The notes beneath the pieces are model-generated. The model searched no databases. It saw only the letters and a list, made by a program, of their open reading frames with translations, and was not told the origin of the DNA. This document shows, in pieces, positions 28,329 to 36,738 of a stretch of 64,000 nt of DNA. Each line of letters starts with the position of its first letter. Position 1 is the first letter of the stretch. The position numbers and the translations under genes were made by a program. The DNA comes from Oxobacter pfennigii (GTDB lineage Bacteria; Bacillota; Clostridia; Clostridiales; Oxobacteraceae): the NCBI RefSeq assembly GCF_001317355.1, contig NZ_LKET01000026.1, positions 1 to 64,000 on the forward strand, written 5' to 3'.

Positions 28329-29366
28329 TTAAATTTTATAGTCGCCTCTTGAGACGACCAATTTATATCCGATATTCTCAATACGGCTCTGCAGGCACAT
28401 GCGGCATTCGGCAGCCTCATCCCCCGTACAGATTTTATTGTCATAGAGCATATACTTTTTCCTGACGTCAACAGGGGAAAGATTTGGCATTACAACATTG
28501 GCACCTGATAAAATGCCTCTTTCCCTCCCTTCGGGATGAATGGTGCCAAGGGCTGTTGTAGATGGAAGCAAAACATTGGGAAGCATCAGGCGTATAATTC
28601 CCAGCAAAAACAGCGTCAGTTCCAGTGTCCCTGCCTTTTTATCGGCAAAAGGCGTTTCATTATGAGGTATATACGGTCCTATCCCAACCATGTGGGGATC
28701 CAATTCTTTTATAAACAACAGGTCATCTATAATGCATTCATTTGTCTGGCAGGGAGAGCCCACCATAAATCCACAGCCCACCTCATAGCCTAACTCTTTC
28801 AGGTTGAACAGGCATTCCTTACGGTTCTTAAGGGACATGGCCTTTGGATGAAGCTTACTGTAGTGTTCACTGTTTGCAGTCTCGTGGCGAAGCAGATAAC
28901 GGTCGGCCCCGGCATCAAAATACGCCTTATAGCTTTCATAGCTCTTTTCTCCTATGGAAAGGGTCACCGCACAATCGGGATGATTTTTTTTAATTGAGCG
29001 GACAATATCCGTTATTTTTTTATCATTATAATGCATGTCTTCGCCACCCTGAAGTACAAAGGTACGGAAACCAAGCTCATAACCCATAGCACAGCATTCA
29101 AGTATTTGTTCTCTTGTCAGTCGGTACCTGTCGGCTTTTAAATTGCTTTTTCTAATGCCGCAGTAATAACAGTCATTTTTACAGTAATTTGTGAATTCGA
29201 TAAGTCCACGCATATAAACATCATGGCCATAGACGCTGTGCTTTACAAAACGGGCCCGCTCGAACAGGTAATTTGCATCTTCATCGCTAGGACATTCAAG
29301 TAATTCCAGGAATTCTTCCCGGTCAAGAATCCGATATCTTTCAAGCTTGTCAATTAATGTTTTCAT
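28329..29366 (-). CDS. hydE: [FeFe]-hydrogenase maturation radical SAM protein HydE
   Basis: 345 residues, biotin-synthase-like radical SAM enzyme with C62-x3-C66-x2-C69 (NYCKNDCYYCG) and the family's QGGED and GFMVG-P segments. HydE acts on the HydG product in making the bridging dithiolate. A possible C-terminal cluster is suggested by CRMC near the end. Its ATG overlaps the stop of the upstream TM1266-type gene by four bases, so the two are translationally coupled. Confidence 0.96.
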   Translation of the reverse strand: MKTLIDKLERYRILDREEFLELLECPSDEDANYLFERARFVKHSVYGHDVYMRGLIEFTNYCKNDCYYCGIRKSNLKADRYRLTREQILECCAMGYELGFRTFVLQGGEDMHYNDKKITDIVRSIKKNHPDCAVTLSIGEKSYESYKAYFDAGADRYLLRHETANSEHYSKLHPKAMSLKNRKECLFNLKELGYEVGCGFMVGSPCQTNECIIDDLLFIKELDPHMVGIGPYIPHNETPFADKKAGTLELTLFLLGIIRLMLPNVLLPSTTALGTIHPEGRERGILSGANVVMPNLSPVDVRKKYMLYDNKICTGDEAAECRMCLQSRIENIGYKLVVSRGDYKI

Positions 29367-29629
29367 GATTCATCATAGGTTGTATATACATTGGAAAATG
29401 CGGTTTTTGCACTGATACCGTCCAGTTTTCCGATTTTTCCTGATAATGCGCTTATTATATCCTGGGGTCCATCAATGGCTATACTTATAACATTGATTTT
29501 TCTTTGACGGTAAGGAATTCCCATTCTTCCGATGATATACTTGCCATACTCATGCAGCAGGCTGTTTAATTTTTCAACCGAGTCACTGTTTTCCACAATA
29601 ATGCCTATTATTGCAACTCTTGTCTCCAT
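29363..29629 (-). CDS. TM1266-family putative iron-only hydrogenase regulator
   Basis: 88 residues from the chosen start; GGAG lies 7 bases before the ATG at 29629, while the ATG at 29644 has none. ACT/NikR-C-like fold expected: METRVAIIGIIVEN, then IIGRMGIPYR and VISIAIDGPQDIISALSGKIGKLDGI. This small protein regularly accompanies hyd maturation genes and is annotated as a putative regulator, though it has no DNA-binding domain here. First gene of the operon TM1266-hydE-hydG-hydF-aspA. Confidence 0.88.
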   Translation of the reverse strand: METRVAIIGIIVENSDSVEKLNSLLHEYGKYIIGRMGIPYRQRKINVISIAIDGPQDIISALSGKIGKLDGISAKTAFSNVYTTYDES

Positions 29630-29677
29630 TTCATCACTCCACATATTAAGATAAAAAAATTGCTACGCAACTCCGTC

Positions 29678-29814
29678 AGGGGGACCTATGTCCCCCTTCG
29701 GCGTAAAAATGCCAATGCATTTTTACTAAGGACGTCCTGTCCTTTACAATCCTCGTTTTTTATATACTAGGAAAGAGAACTTTCCTAGTATATAAAAAAT
29801 ACGCCTGAAAGGCG
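29678..29814. repeat. Array of five successive hairpins
   Basis: Stems: AGGGGGAC/GTCCCCCT (29678-29697), GTAAAAATGC/GCATTTTTAC (29703-29726), AAGGAC/GTCCTT (29728-29744), a perfect 20-bp stem with AGAA loop (29756-29799), and CGCCT/AGGCG (29802-29814). They follow one another with almost no spacing, upstream of the hyd operon and downstream of a GPH gene. No coding potential. It could be a dispersed intergenic repeat or a structured leader. Confidence 0.75.
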
Positions 29815-29981
29815 CAATTATCCACAAAAAATTTATAGATGGCCTGCCTTTCACTCAGAAAAATCTTTGTGTCAGTACCAGCAAATTTTAAACTTTATTG
29901 CAAGAATATACTTACAATTTAGTTGTTATTATTTTAACATAATTTGCAGCTTAAATCAAGCATTGCTTGAAAGGTACTTAT

Positions 29982-30028
29982 AAAAGGCATCCTGGATGAT
30001 ATTAAAATATCTGTACGGGATGCCTTTT
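29982..30028 (-). terminator. Terminator of the second GPH transporter gene
   Basis: AAAAGGCATCC pairs with GGATGCCTTTT across a 25-base loop, 28 bases past the stop of the gene at 30056; four T follow on the minus strand. Confidence 0.7.
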
Positions 30029-30055
30029 TATGGAAAAAAATATGTTACTTTAATT

Positions 30056-31429
30056 CTACAGAGTTTGTGCTTGTGCTTTGGCTTTACGTTCCTCAAGGTC
30101 TTTTCTTATTTGAGGCATTTTCTTTTCCACATTGAAGAAAAGAAGCATGATAATGATTAATGATGAACCGATAAAGGGGGCCCCGACGAAGGCAATCTTT
30201 ATGGCATTCATTGCAAGGGGGGCTTGAGTGGGTGCATTGGGAACATATTGCCCCCAGGCAAGAAGTCCTGCAACAACAGCACCGCCGATACCAGAGCCTA
30301 CTTTACCGCCGAAGCTTGCCCCGCTGTATACAAGCCCTTCGGTACGTTTTCCGAATTTCCATTCGCCGTAGTCGGCAACTTCGGCAAGCATAGCATTCAT
30401 ATTACCGGATAAACCGCCTACGCCCAATGAACGAAAGGCTGTTGAAACCCACAGCATTGGGATGGAGGTGGGGGCAAGCCACAATAAAACAGAGCCTAAA
30501 GCTTGCATGCCAAGGCCGATTGCAGCAGAAGGCATTTTGCCAAGCTTTTGTGAAACAGGGGCAAAAAGTATAATTCCTACGGTAATGCCACCCCATAGCA
30601 TTGACATGAGTACACCTACGTCAACACCGCCATTAAGCCAGTAAATGCAATAGTATGCTGTTGCCGCCCAGCAAGCTGGAACGAGGCTGGTCATAAGGTA
30701 GATACCCAAGGCGTTCCACCAGTATCTGTTTCTCATAACTATCTTGATGCCTTCACTAACGGGAATTTTTTCCTGAATGGGTCCTTCACTGCTTTCAGTC
30801 CTTTCGGTAGTCAGCTTGAAGCAAACCAATATGAGGAACAAACCGATAATGCCGGTAATTGTGAAGTATAAGAAATATCCTCGAGAACCTCCTCCTAAAG
30901 CCTGCATAATCGGTGTGGCAAAGAAGTTAACCAACACTGCTCCGGCTGTCGTAAAGAATCCATATAACTGGCTTAGATGAAGCCTATGCTTCGGGTCGGG
31001 AGTAATGAGTGCGACAAGTGACTGAAGGGGCAGAGCAATGGCCGTTTGGAAGAAGAAAGCCATTAAGTTATAAGTAATAAATGCATAGACGACCCTTCCG
31101 GTATCAGAAAAGGCGGGAACAAAATATGTTGCCGACAGGGATAATGCGGCCGGTACTGCCATCCATAAGAGCCAGGGACGGGCTTTACCCCATTTTGTTT
31201 TAGTCCTGTCAACCAATGTACCTACTAAAAGATCCGTACATGCATCAATAATTCTTGAAACGAACAGAATCATTGATACGCTGGCTGCAGAAATAAGCAT
31301 GTTGTCCGTGTAGAACAGGGTAAGATATGTCATAATTCCTGCAGCGGCAAGGTTATACCCAAAACCGCCGATGCCCATACCAAATTTGTCTTTTTTCAAA
31401 CTTTCCGGTACTGTTGTATTAATGTGCAT
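30056..31429 (-). CDS. GPH-family (MFS) cation symporter, second copy
   Basis: 457 residues, about 12 hydrophobic segments. The GPH marks are clear: GIGGFGYNLAAAGIMTYLTLFYTDN, SRIIDACTDLLVGTLVDRTKTKWGKARPWLLW, and the C-terminal EVADYGEWKFGKRTEG loop. GPH proteins carry sugars or related solutes with a cation. The start at 31429 is fixed by GAGGAGG just before it; the longer TTG-started frame runs through that ribosome binding site. Upstream, in the same direction, is a decayed UroD gene, and a UroD gene with its PucR regulator lies beyond, so this transporter may serve a methyl-transfer pathway like the one at 8.4-11.7 kb. Confidence 0.86.
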   Translation of the reverse strand: MHINTTVPESLKKDKFGMGIGGFGYNLAAAGIMTYLTLFYTDNMLISAASVSMILFVSRIIDACTDLLVGTLVDRTKTKWGKARPWLLWMAVPAALSLSATYFVPAFSDTGRVVYAFITYNLMAFFFQTAIALPLQSLVALITPDPKHRLHLSQLYGFFTTAGAVLVNFFATPIMQALGGGSRGYFLYFTITGIIGLFLILVCFKLTTERTESSEGPIQEKIPVSEGIKIVMRNRYWWNALGIYLMTSLVPACWAATAYYCIYWLNGGVDVGVLMSMLWGGITVGIILFAPVSQKLGKMPSAAIGLGMQALGSVLLWLAPTSIPMLWVSTAFRSLGVGGLSGNMNAMLAEVADYGEWKFGKRTEGLVYSGASFGGKVGSGIGGAVVAGLLAWGQYVPNAPTQAPLAMNAIKIAFVGAPFIGSSLIIIMLLFFNVEKKMPQIRKDLEERKAKAQAQTL

Positions 31430-31523
31430 ATGAAACCTCCTCAATTACAGTTTACAATTTGTTTTAAAGACTTTTGACTATGCTAAATTTTCTATAATCT
31501 TTATATCCCCTCCCTGTTAATGA

Positions 31524-31920
31524 TTATCGATAAATCTCCCTGCCGTATTGGTGCAGCTCATCTAATACCCAAGCAATTTTTTGCTTTGAATCTTCGCTTT
31601 GTCCGATAATACCGCCGTCCCAGAAGATCAGTGCTCCATCTCTGCCATAATCATCAATTGCTTCGAACCCACTCCCGGACAATGGCCTCCGGTGCGTTGG
31701 GATAGCTTGCCGGGCCGCGCCTGTCAAATCCTCCGGTAATTACCAGGCGGTTTCCATACTTTTTCTTAGCCTCCAGTAATTTATCGTTAGGCATGGGCAG
31801 CTGTACAATATCCACACCTATATCAATAAATTCATCGATAAGCCATGTGCTGCAGTTGCCGCAGCAGTGAAATTCCGCAATCTTTCCGGCATTCTTTATT
31901 TCATCACATATTCTTTTCAT
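31524..31920 (-). pseudogene. Truncated and frameshifted UroD-family methyltransferase
   Basis: Only the C-terminal third of a UroD-family protein remains. The first part (31654-31920) reads GKIAEFHCCGNCSTWL, with the HxC zinc motif, then VITGGFDRRGP and ends VREWVRSN-stop. The second part, in another frame down to 31524, continues AIDDYGRDGALIFWDGG...GREIYR, a normal UroD C-terminus. One base added near 31665 would join them as VREWVR-x-AIDDYG. The N-terminal 200 or so residues are missing upstream, so this is not just a sequencing error. Probable remnant of an operon partner of the GPH gene. Confidence 0.82.
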
Positions 31921-32206
31921 CTCCTTGCCATATAAAATAAATATAAGATAAGCGGCTTAACGGGCTTGGCTTGCGGTTATTTGAATTACAGGTGGTAATC
32001 TTTCAAAAAATGTACTTAAACTACAAAAATAACATTTAAACTATTTACTTTGAAAAGCACATCATTTAAAATCTATTTGAAAAGCTATTTAGAACTGTTT
32101 TACCCTTATAAATAATCTATCACAAATATATTTTGTTGGATTTGTAAAAATTCAGAAAATTGCATTGTATTTTTTTGTTTTTTCTAATACAAAATCTGAC
32201 TTAAGC

Positions 32207-32219
32207 ATGGATAATATTG
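32207..32219 (+). promoter_or_regulatory. ATGGATAATATTG motif before the PucR gene
   Basis: The same 13 bases recur at 33942-33954 before the UroD gene. The copy here is 22 bases before the GTG start. It is a candidate site for the regulator or a shared promoter element; no further support. Confidence 0.4.
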
Positions 32220-32240
32220 GATAAAGGAGGTGATTAAGCT

Positions 32241-33824
32241 GTGGTTATAAGTATGAAAATGATATTTGATCACTTAAGCCGCCACAACCCGAAATTATAT
32301 TTATCCTGTGAAGGCTTTGACAGTATTAATAACGTTGTCTGGTTAAGTGGTAATGATCAAGATTACAAATCCAATCTTTTGTACGTCACCAAAGCTTCTG
32401 ACCTTCTTAAACTTATACCAATTGAATCCCACCTTAATATAGTGTGCCTGAATGATATAAATTTAGATTTTGATGCAAAAGGCAATCTCAATTTAATTAT
32501 TGTTGATGCTTCATCAGATATCTCTAACATATATAAAGAAATAAATACATTTATAGTCAATCAGAACAGCCTTCACAACAGTTCTTTGAAGCTATATGAT
32601 GCTCTGCTTTCCGGAAAAGGTTTGCAGTATATTCTGGATGTCGGTGCAGAGGTTTTGGGAAATCCCATTATGGTTTATAACCTGGCATATAAAGTCCTCT
32701 CATACAGTAAAAATATTATCGTAAAAGATGATGAATGGAATGGCTTAGTTTCAAGAGGATATGGTTCTTATGACGATTATAATTTAAAAAAAGAGAGTTT
32801 TAGAAAGGTTGAGATGGCGGATAATCCAGTTATTCTAAATATTTTAACCGGTAAAAAAGCAATTTTTAATAAGGTTAAGATTGGCGGAAAACATATCGGA
32901 TATGTTAGTGCTGTAGATCATGAACGCCCACTTTGTGAAAACAGTATAGAGATGATAGAGTTATTAAGCAAATTGGTTGCCAACGAGTTACAGAAAGATA
33001 GCTTTTTAAATCATTCAAAGGGCTTAATTTACGAATATTTAATTACTGAACTTTTAGATTCTAAAAATGTAAATCAAGAATACTTGCATGACCGAATAAA
33101 ATATTTGGATTTAAACCTGGCAGAAAACCTATATGTTCTTACAGCCAGGAAGATAGCCGGCGATACAGACACTCTACCCTTTTATAGAGCCAAATTGGAT
33201 TTATTAATATCCGACAGCAAATCATTACTATATAATAATGACCTTATCTACCTGATCAGCCGTAAAAAGAACAAACCTTTAAATAAAACGGATTTAGAGA
33301 ACGCCTTGGATTTCTTAAAGGAGAATAGAATCCAGGCAGGCCTTAGCCGTTGTTTTCATGACATTTCATTAATAAGGCGTTTTTATATTCAGTCATGTAA
33401 AGCCATTGAAATTGGCAATCGTTTTAAACAGTATGCGTTATTGTTCATATATGACGAATTTGCTATTGACCATTTATTGGATATAGCCGCCGAGCAGTCC
33501 GACCTCAAAGAATTTTGCAGCAAATGGATTTTTGAGTTAATGGAATATGATAAAGTGAACCATACAAAATTCATGCAGACCCTTTATGTATATCTTATTT
33601 GCGGACGTGATGTTTCTAAAGCTGCACATATTTTCAATATTCATAGAAACTCAATGGATTACCGTATAAAGAAGATCGAAGAGATACTTGATATAGATAT
33701 CAGTGATGCTGAAACTCATTTTGCACTTTACAGTTCCATTAAAATTTTATCTTTTATAAAGGATGAAGAGTTTTTATCTTCTATAAAGAATTCTTTATCA
33801 GCACTTGAATATGAGGCAAAATGA
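32241..33824 (+). CDS. PucR/CdaR-type helix-turn-helix regulator
   Basis: 527 residues. The N-terminal part resembles the PucR purine-catabolism-regulator domain, the middle a GGDEF-like/CdaR region, and the C-terminus holds the HTH_30 DNA-binding domain (TLYVYLICGRDVSKAAHIFNIHRNSMDYRIKKIEEILDIDI). The GTG start at 32241 follows a 12-base perfect match to the 16S rRNA tail (AAAGGAGGTGAT). The gene is divergent from the decayed UroD/GPH pair and convergent with nothing; the intact UroD gene follows 190 bases downstream in the same direction. It probably controls one or both sides in response to the pathway substrate; this is inference. Confidence 0.85.
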   Translation: MVISMKMIFDHLSRHNPKLYLSCEGFDSINNVVWLSGNDQDYKSNLLYVTKASDLLKLIPIESHLNIVCLNDINLDFDAKGNLNLIIVDASSDISNIYKEINTFIVNQNSLHNSSLKLYDALLSGKGLQYILDVGAEVLGNPIMVYNLAYKVLSYSKNIIVKDDEWNGLVSRGYGSYDDYNLKKESFRKVEMADNPVILNILTGKKAIFNKVKIGGKHIGYVSAVDHERPLCENSIEMIELLSKLVANELQKDSFLNHSKGLIYEYLITELLDSKNVNQEYLHDRIKYLDLNLAENLYVLTARKIAGDTDTLPFYRAKLDLLISDSKSLLYNNDLIYLISRKKNKPLNKTDLENALDFLKENRIQAGLSRCFHDISLIRRFYIQSCKAIEIGNRFKQYALLFIYDEFAIDHLLDIAAEQSDLKEFCSKWIFELMEYDKVNHTKFMQTLYVYLICGRDVSKAAHIFNIHRNSMDYRIKKIEEILDIDISDAETHFALYSSIKILSFIKDEEFLSSIKNSLSALEYEAK

Positions 33825-33941
33825 TATAATGAAGGTTGATATTCCGCTTGGTCAAGACATCTCAGTTATCTTTGCTCTTTGCCTTTCGAGTTATATTGAC
33901 ATGTGGAGTTATTTTTTAGTATGCTTATCATAAGAGGTTTT

Positions 33942-33954
33942 ATGGATAATATTG
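33942..33954 (+). promoter_or_regulatory. Second ATGGATAATATTG motif, before the UroD gene
   Basis: Exact copy of the 13-base motif at 32207-32219, here 61 bases before the start codon of the UroD-family gene. Confidence 0.4.
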
Positions 33955-34014
33955 TTTATACGACAGCATAATAAACCTTGAAACAATATTAATTCAAGTA
34001 TTAAGGAGGTACTT

Positions 34015-35025
34015 ATGTTAACGAAAAGGCAGAATCTTTTAGAAACAATCAAAGGCGGAAACCCTGACCGTTTTGTCAATCAGTATGAAGCTTTTGTGTG
34101 TACTGATGCAATTTACGGCATGATTATGGGAGATCCTATTTCAGCCCAGGGAGAGCGCCCAATGCCAGGCGGACCACCTAAAAAGAATGCTTGGGGCGTT
34201 ACTAATGCTTGGCCTGCAGGTGTACCCGGAGCATTCCCAGTACATGATGCGGAACACAAAGTTATAAAAGATATCACAAAATGGAGAGAAGTTGTTAAAG
34301 CTCCAAAGACAGATTTCCCCCCGGAAGCATGGGAACCATTTTTGCCTAAAGTAAGGGCCATTGACCGTAACGAAGTATTTGCTACAGCCTTTGTTGCTCC
34401 AGGTATATTCGAGCAGTGCCATCATTTAATGGGTATGGATGATTGTCTTCTTAACTTCTATGAAGAACCGGAAGAAATGCATGCACTTATTGATTATCTA
34501 ACAGAATATGAATTAAGATATGCTGCAGAACTGGTTAAATATTACAAACCCGACTGTATCTTCCATCATGACGATTGGGGCAGCTCCATAAATTCCTTCA
34601 TGGCACCTGACATGTTTGAAGAATTTATCGTGCCTGCTTACAAAAAGATCTATGGATTCTATAAAGCAAACGGAGTAGAACTTATCGTACATCACAGCGA
34701 TTCTTTCGCTGCTAATTTGGTACCCCATATGATCGAAATGGGAATTGATATTTGGCAGGGCTGTGTTTCAAAGAACAATGTTCCTGAGCTAATTAAAAAG
34801 TACGGCGGAAAGATTTCCTTCATGGGAGATATAGACAACTCCTTGATTGACAGAGAAGATTGGACACAGGAAAGCGTTGCTGAAGAAGTAAGAAAATCCG
34901 TTGAAAGATGCGGAAAACACTATTTCCTCCCTTGTATCACACAGGGAGGACCTGGAAGCGTTTATCCTGGCGTATATGAAGCAATTACTAAAGAACTCGA
35001 AAAGTTAAGCAAAGAAAAGTTTTAA
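34015..35025 (+). CDS. UroD-family methyltransferase-like protein with altered zinc motif
   Basis: 336 residues, UroD superfamily: N-terminal RQNLLETIKGGNPDR, CIFHHDDWGSSINSFMAPDMFEEF loop, ISFMGDIDN and a C-terminal PCITQGGPGSVYPGVYEA segment. The cysteine of the methyltransferase HxC zinc motif is replaced: H227-S-D229 in VHHSDS aligns with H252-S-C254 of the protein at 10636. C307 is kept. The metal site may therefore use Asp, or the protein may act on another substrate. It follows the PucR-type regulator, has a strong AAGGAGG site and its own terminator. Function beyond the family cannot be read. Confidence 0.82.
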   Translation: MLTKRQNLLETIKGGNPDRFVNQYEAFVCTDAIYGMIMGDPISAQGERPMPGGPPKKNAWGVTNAWPAGVPGAFPVHDAEHKVIKDITKWREVVKAPKTDFPPEAWEPFLPKVRAIDRNEVFATAFVAPGIFEQCHHLMGMDDCLLNFYEEPEEMHALIDYLTEYELRYAAELVKYYKPDCIFHHDDWGSSINSFMAPDMFEEFIVPAYKKIYGFYKANGVELIVHHSDSFAANLVPHMIEMGIDIWQGCVSKNNVPELIKKYGGKISFMGDIDNSLIDREDWTQESVAEEVRKSVERCGKHYFLPCITQGGPGSVYPGVYEAITKELEKLSKEKF

Positions 35026-35057
35026 TTTAAAATATTGAATAGAATAGACAAAAAAGT

Positions 35058-35090
35058 GATGCCATGGGGTTAAGCCCCATGGCATCTTTT
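35058..35090 (+). terminator. Rho-independent terminator after the UroD gene
   Basis: A perfect 12-bp stem (GATGCCATGGGG with CCCCATGGCATC), a 5-base loop and TTTT. Confidence 0.95.
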
Positions 35091-35122
35091 ATATATGAAG
35101 GTGTTGAACTTTTCAGCCATGC

Positions 35123-35884
35123 TTATCCAAACCTTCCGGTGATGTAATCACTGGTTCTTTTATCCTTGGGGTGCGAAAAAACCTCACCGGTAATACCCTG
35201 CTCTATCAGGCTTCCCATCAGCATGAATGTAACCCGGTCGGCGATGCGCCCTGCTTGCTGAACGGTATGGGGAGCAATGATAATGGTGAATTGCTCCTTA
35301 AGCTGTCTTAAGGACTCCTCAATTTTGGCTGTTGATACCGGATCAAGAGCCGAACAGGGTCTATCCAGCAGAATAACCTCAGGCTCCAGAGCCAAAACCC
35401 GGGCAATACATAAGCGCTGCTGCTGGCCGCCGGATAACCTGGCTGCCGGAGTGTGCAGTCTGTCCTTGACTTCATCCCAGAGTGCAGCCATACGCAAGGT
35501 CTTTTCCACTTCCTCCGCCATGGCCCTTTTTGTTTTCATTTTACTCATGCTGGGTCCCAGAGCCACATTATCAAATATGGACATGGGTAAAGGTGTCGGT
35601 ACATCAAAGACCATCCCCACCCTGCGGCGCAATTCTGTCACATTTATATCCGGAGCATAGATGTTTTTCCCATCAAGAAGTATTTCTCCTTCAGGACGAG
35701 CCCCCGGAGTCAGGTCACTGAGACGGTTCAGTGTGCGGAGCAAAGTCGTTATACCGCTGTTAGCAGGGCCAAAGACAGCCAAAATCTCATTCTTTGGTAT
35801 CTCTAAGTTGAGTTCTTTAATAACCTGGCGTTCTTTATAATAGAAGTTTAACCCTTTTATAATTATCTTAAATTGCTGAATCAT
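35123..35884 (-). CDS. PstB-like ATPase with degenerate nucleotide site
   Basis: 253 residues, PstB family by overall sequence and by the C-terminal [16 protein letters not shown], last gene of the pst operon. Key residues are lost: Walker A reads GPANSGITT (39-47), so the lysine is I45 (codon ATA) and the preceding motif lacks GK; the Q-loop position is D94 (VFDVPTP in place of VFQKPNP); Walker B is D174-R175 in place of DE. The signature LSGGQ (150-154), the D-loop SALDP and the H-loop histidine remain. Frame and length are intact and the ribosome binding site is good (AGAGGTGAAAG), so it is not a pseudogene. Alone it should not hydrolyse ATP; it could pair with the other PstB at 38536. Confidence 0.9.
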   Translation of the reverse strand: MIQQFKIIIKGLNFYYKERQVIKELNLEIPKNEILAVFGPANSGITTLLRTLNRLSDLTPGARPEGEILLDGKNIYAPDINVTELRRRVGMVFDVPTPLPMSIFDNVALGPSMSKMKTKRAMAEEVEKTLRMAALWDEVKDRLHTPAARLSGGQQQRLCIARVLALEPEVILLDRPCSALDPVSTAKIEESLRQLKEQFTIIIAPHTVQQAGRIADRVTFMLMGSLIEQGITGEVFSHPKDKRTSDYITGRFG

Positions 35885-35894
35885 CTTTCACCTC

Positions 35895-36731
35895 TTAACG
35901 GCCTTTGGCTACGAATCTATTGACCATCATATTGAAAACGACATTAATCAGAAAAATAATAATGATTAAAAGTGCTGCAGTGCCATAGGCATTCTCCATG
36001 GATATTCCCTCCCGCGCCAGTATATAAAAATGTACCGCCATTGTCCGGGTCGTTGAGAAGATGGATGTGGGCATACGCAAGGCTGAGCCGGCTGTCAATA
36101 TAACGGCAGCCGTCTCGGCGACACATCGGCCTATGCTCAAAATGATGCCATTGGCTATACCCGGGAGTGCCGATGGGAGTACCGTCCAGATTATTGTCTG
36201 CCATTTGGTGGCTCCCAGAGAAAATCCTACCTCACGGTATAGGTTCGGTACAGTACGGATTGCTTCTTCTGATGTACGGATTATAGTAGGCAGAATCATT
36301 ATAGCCATGGTCAGTCCTCCGGATAAAATAGACCACCCCAATTTGAGGTAAATTACAAAGAAAATAAAACCAAAAAGTCCGTATACAATAGAGGGTATTC
36401 CTGCTAATGATTCAGCGCTGAAGCGTATAATACGGGTGACTCTGCTCTCATGGGTGTACTCCGTGAGATAGAAAGCTGTACCAATTCCGAAGGGCGTTGC
36501 TACAATGACTGCAACCGCGGTCACCAGCAACGTTCCGACAATTGAAGAGGAAATACCGCCGGAGCGGCCCATATTCCTCGGAATCTCCGTTAAAAATTGC
36601 CAGCTGAGCATAGGTATGCCTTTTAAAAGTATATAAATGACTATGGCCATAAGAATCAGTATGACAAGAAGAGCAGCCGACCAAATCAAAAATTTGGCTA
36701 TCTTTTGGATGATTCGTGAGTTAACTTTCAT
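35895..36731 (-). CDS. pstA: Phosphate ABC transporter permease PstA
   Basis: 278 residues from the chosen start; GAGG lies 5 bases before the ATG at 36731, 8 bases past the pstC stop. Six hydrophobic segments; the binding-protein-dependent permease (EAA) loop is visible around EAIRTVPNLYREVGFSLGATKWQTIIWTVLPSALPGI. Forms the membrane channel with PstC. Normal length. Confidence 0.94.
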   Translation of the reverse strand: MKVNSRIIQKIAKFLIWSAALLVILILMAIVIYILLKGIPMLSWQFLTEIPRNMGRSGGISSSIVGTLLVTAVAVIVATPFGIGTAFYLTEYTHESRVTRIIRFSAESLAGIPSIVYGLFGFIFFVIYLKLGWSILSGGLTMAIMILPTIIRTSEEAIRTVPNLYREVGFSLGATKWQTIIWTVLPSALPGIANGIILSIGRCVAETAAVILTAGSALRMPTSIFSTTRTMAVHFYILAREGISMENAYGTAALLIIIIFLINVVFNMMVNRFVAKGR

Positions 36732-36738
36732 AGTAACC

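Noticed and set aside
35123-35884. Degenerate PstB as a pseudogene
   Set aside because: Full length, no stops, good ribosome binding site, LSGGQ and D-loop kept; the losses are limited to its own catalytic residues and are mirrored in the partner.
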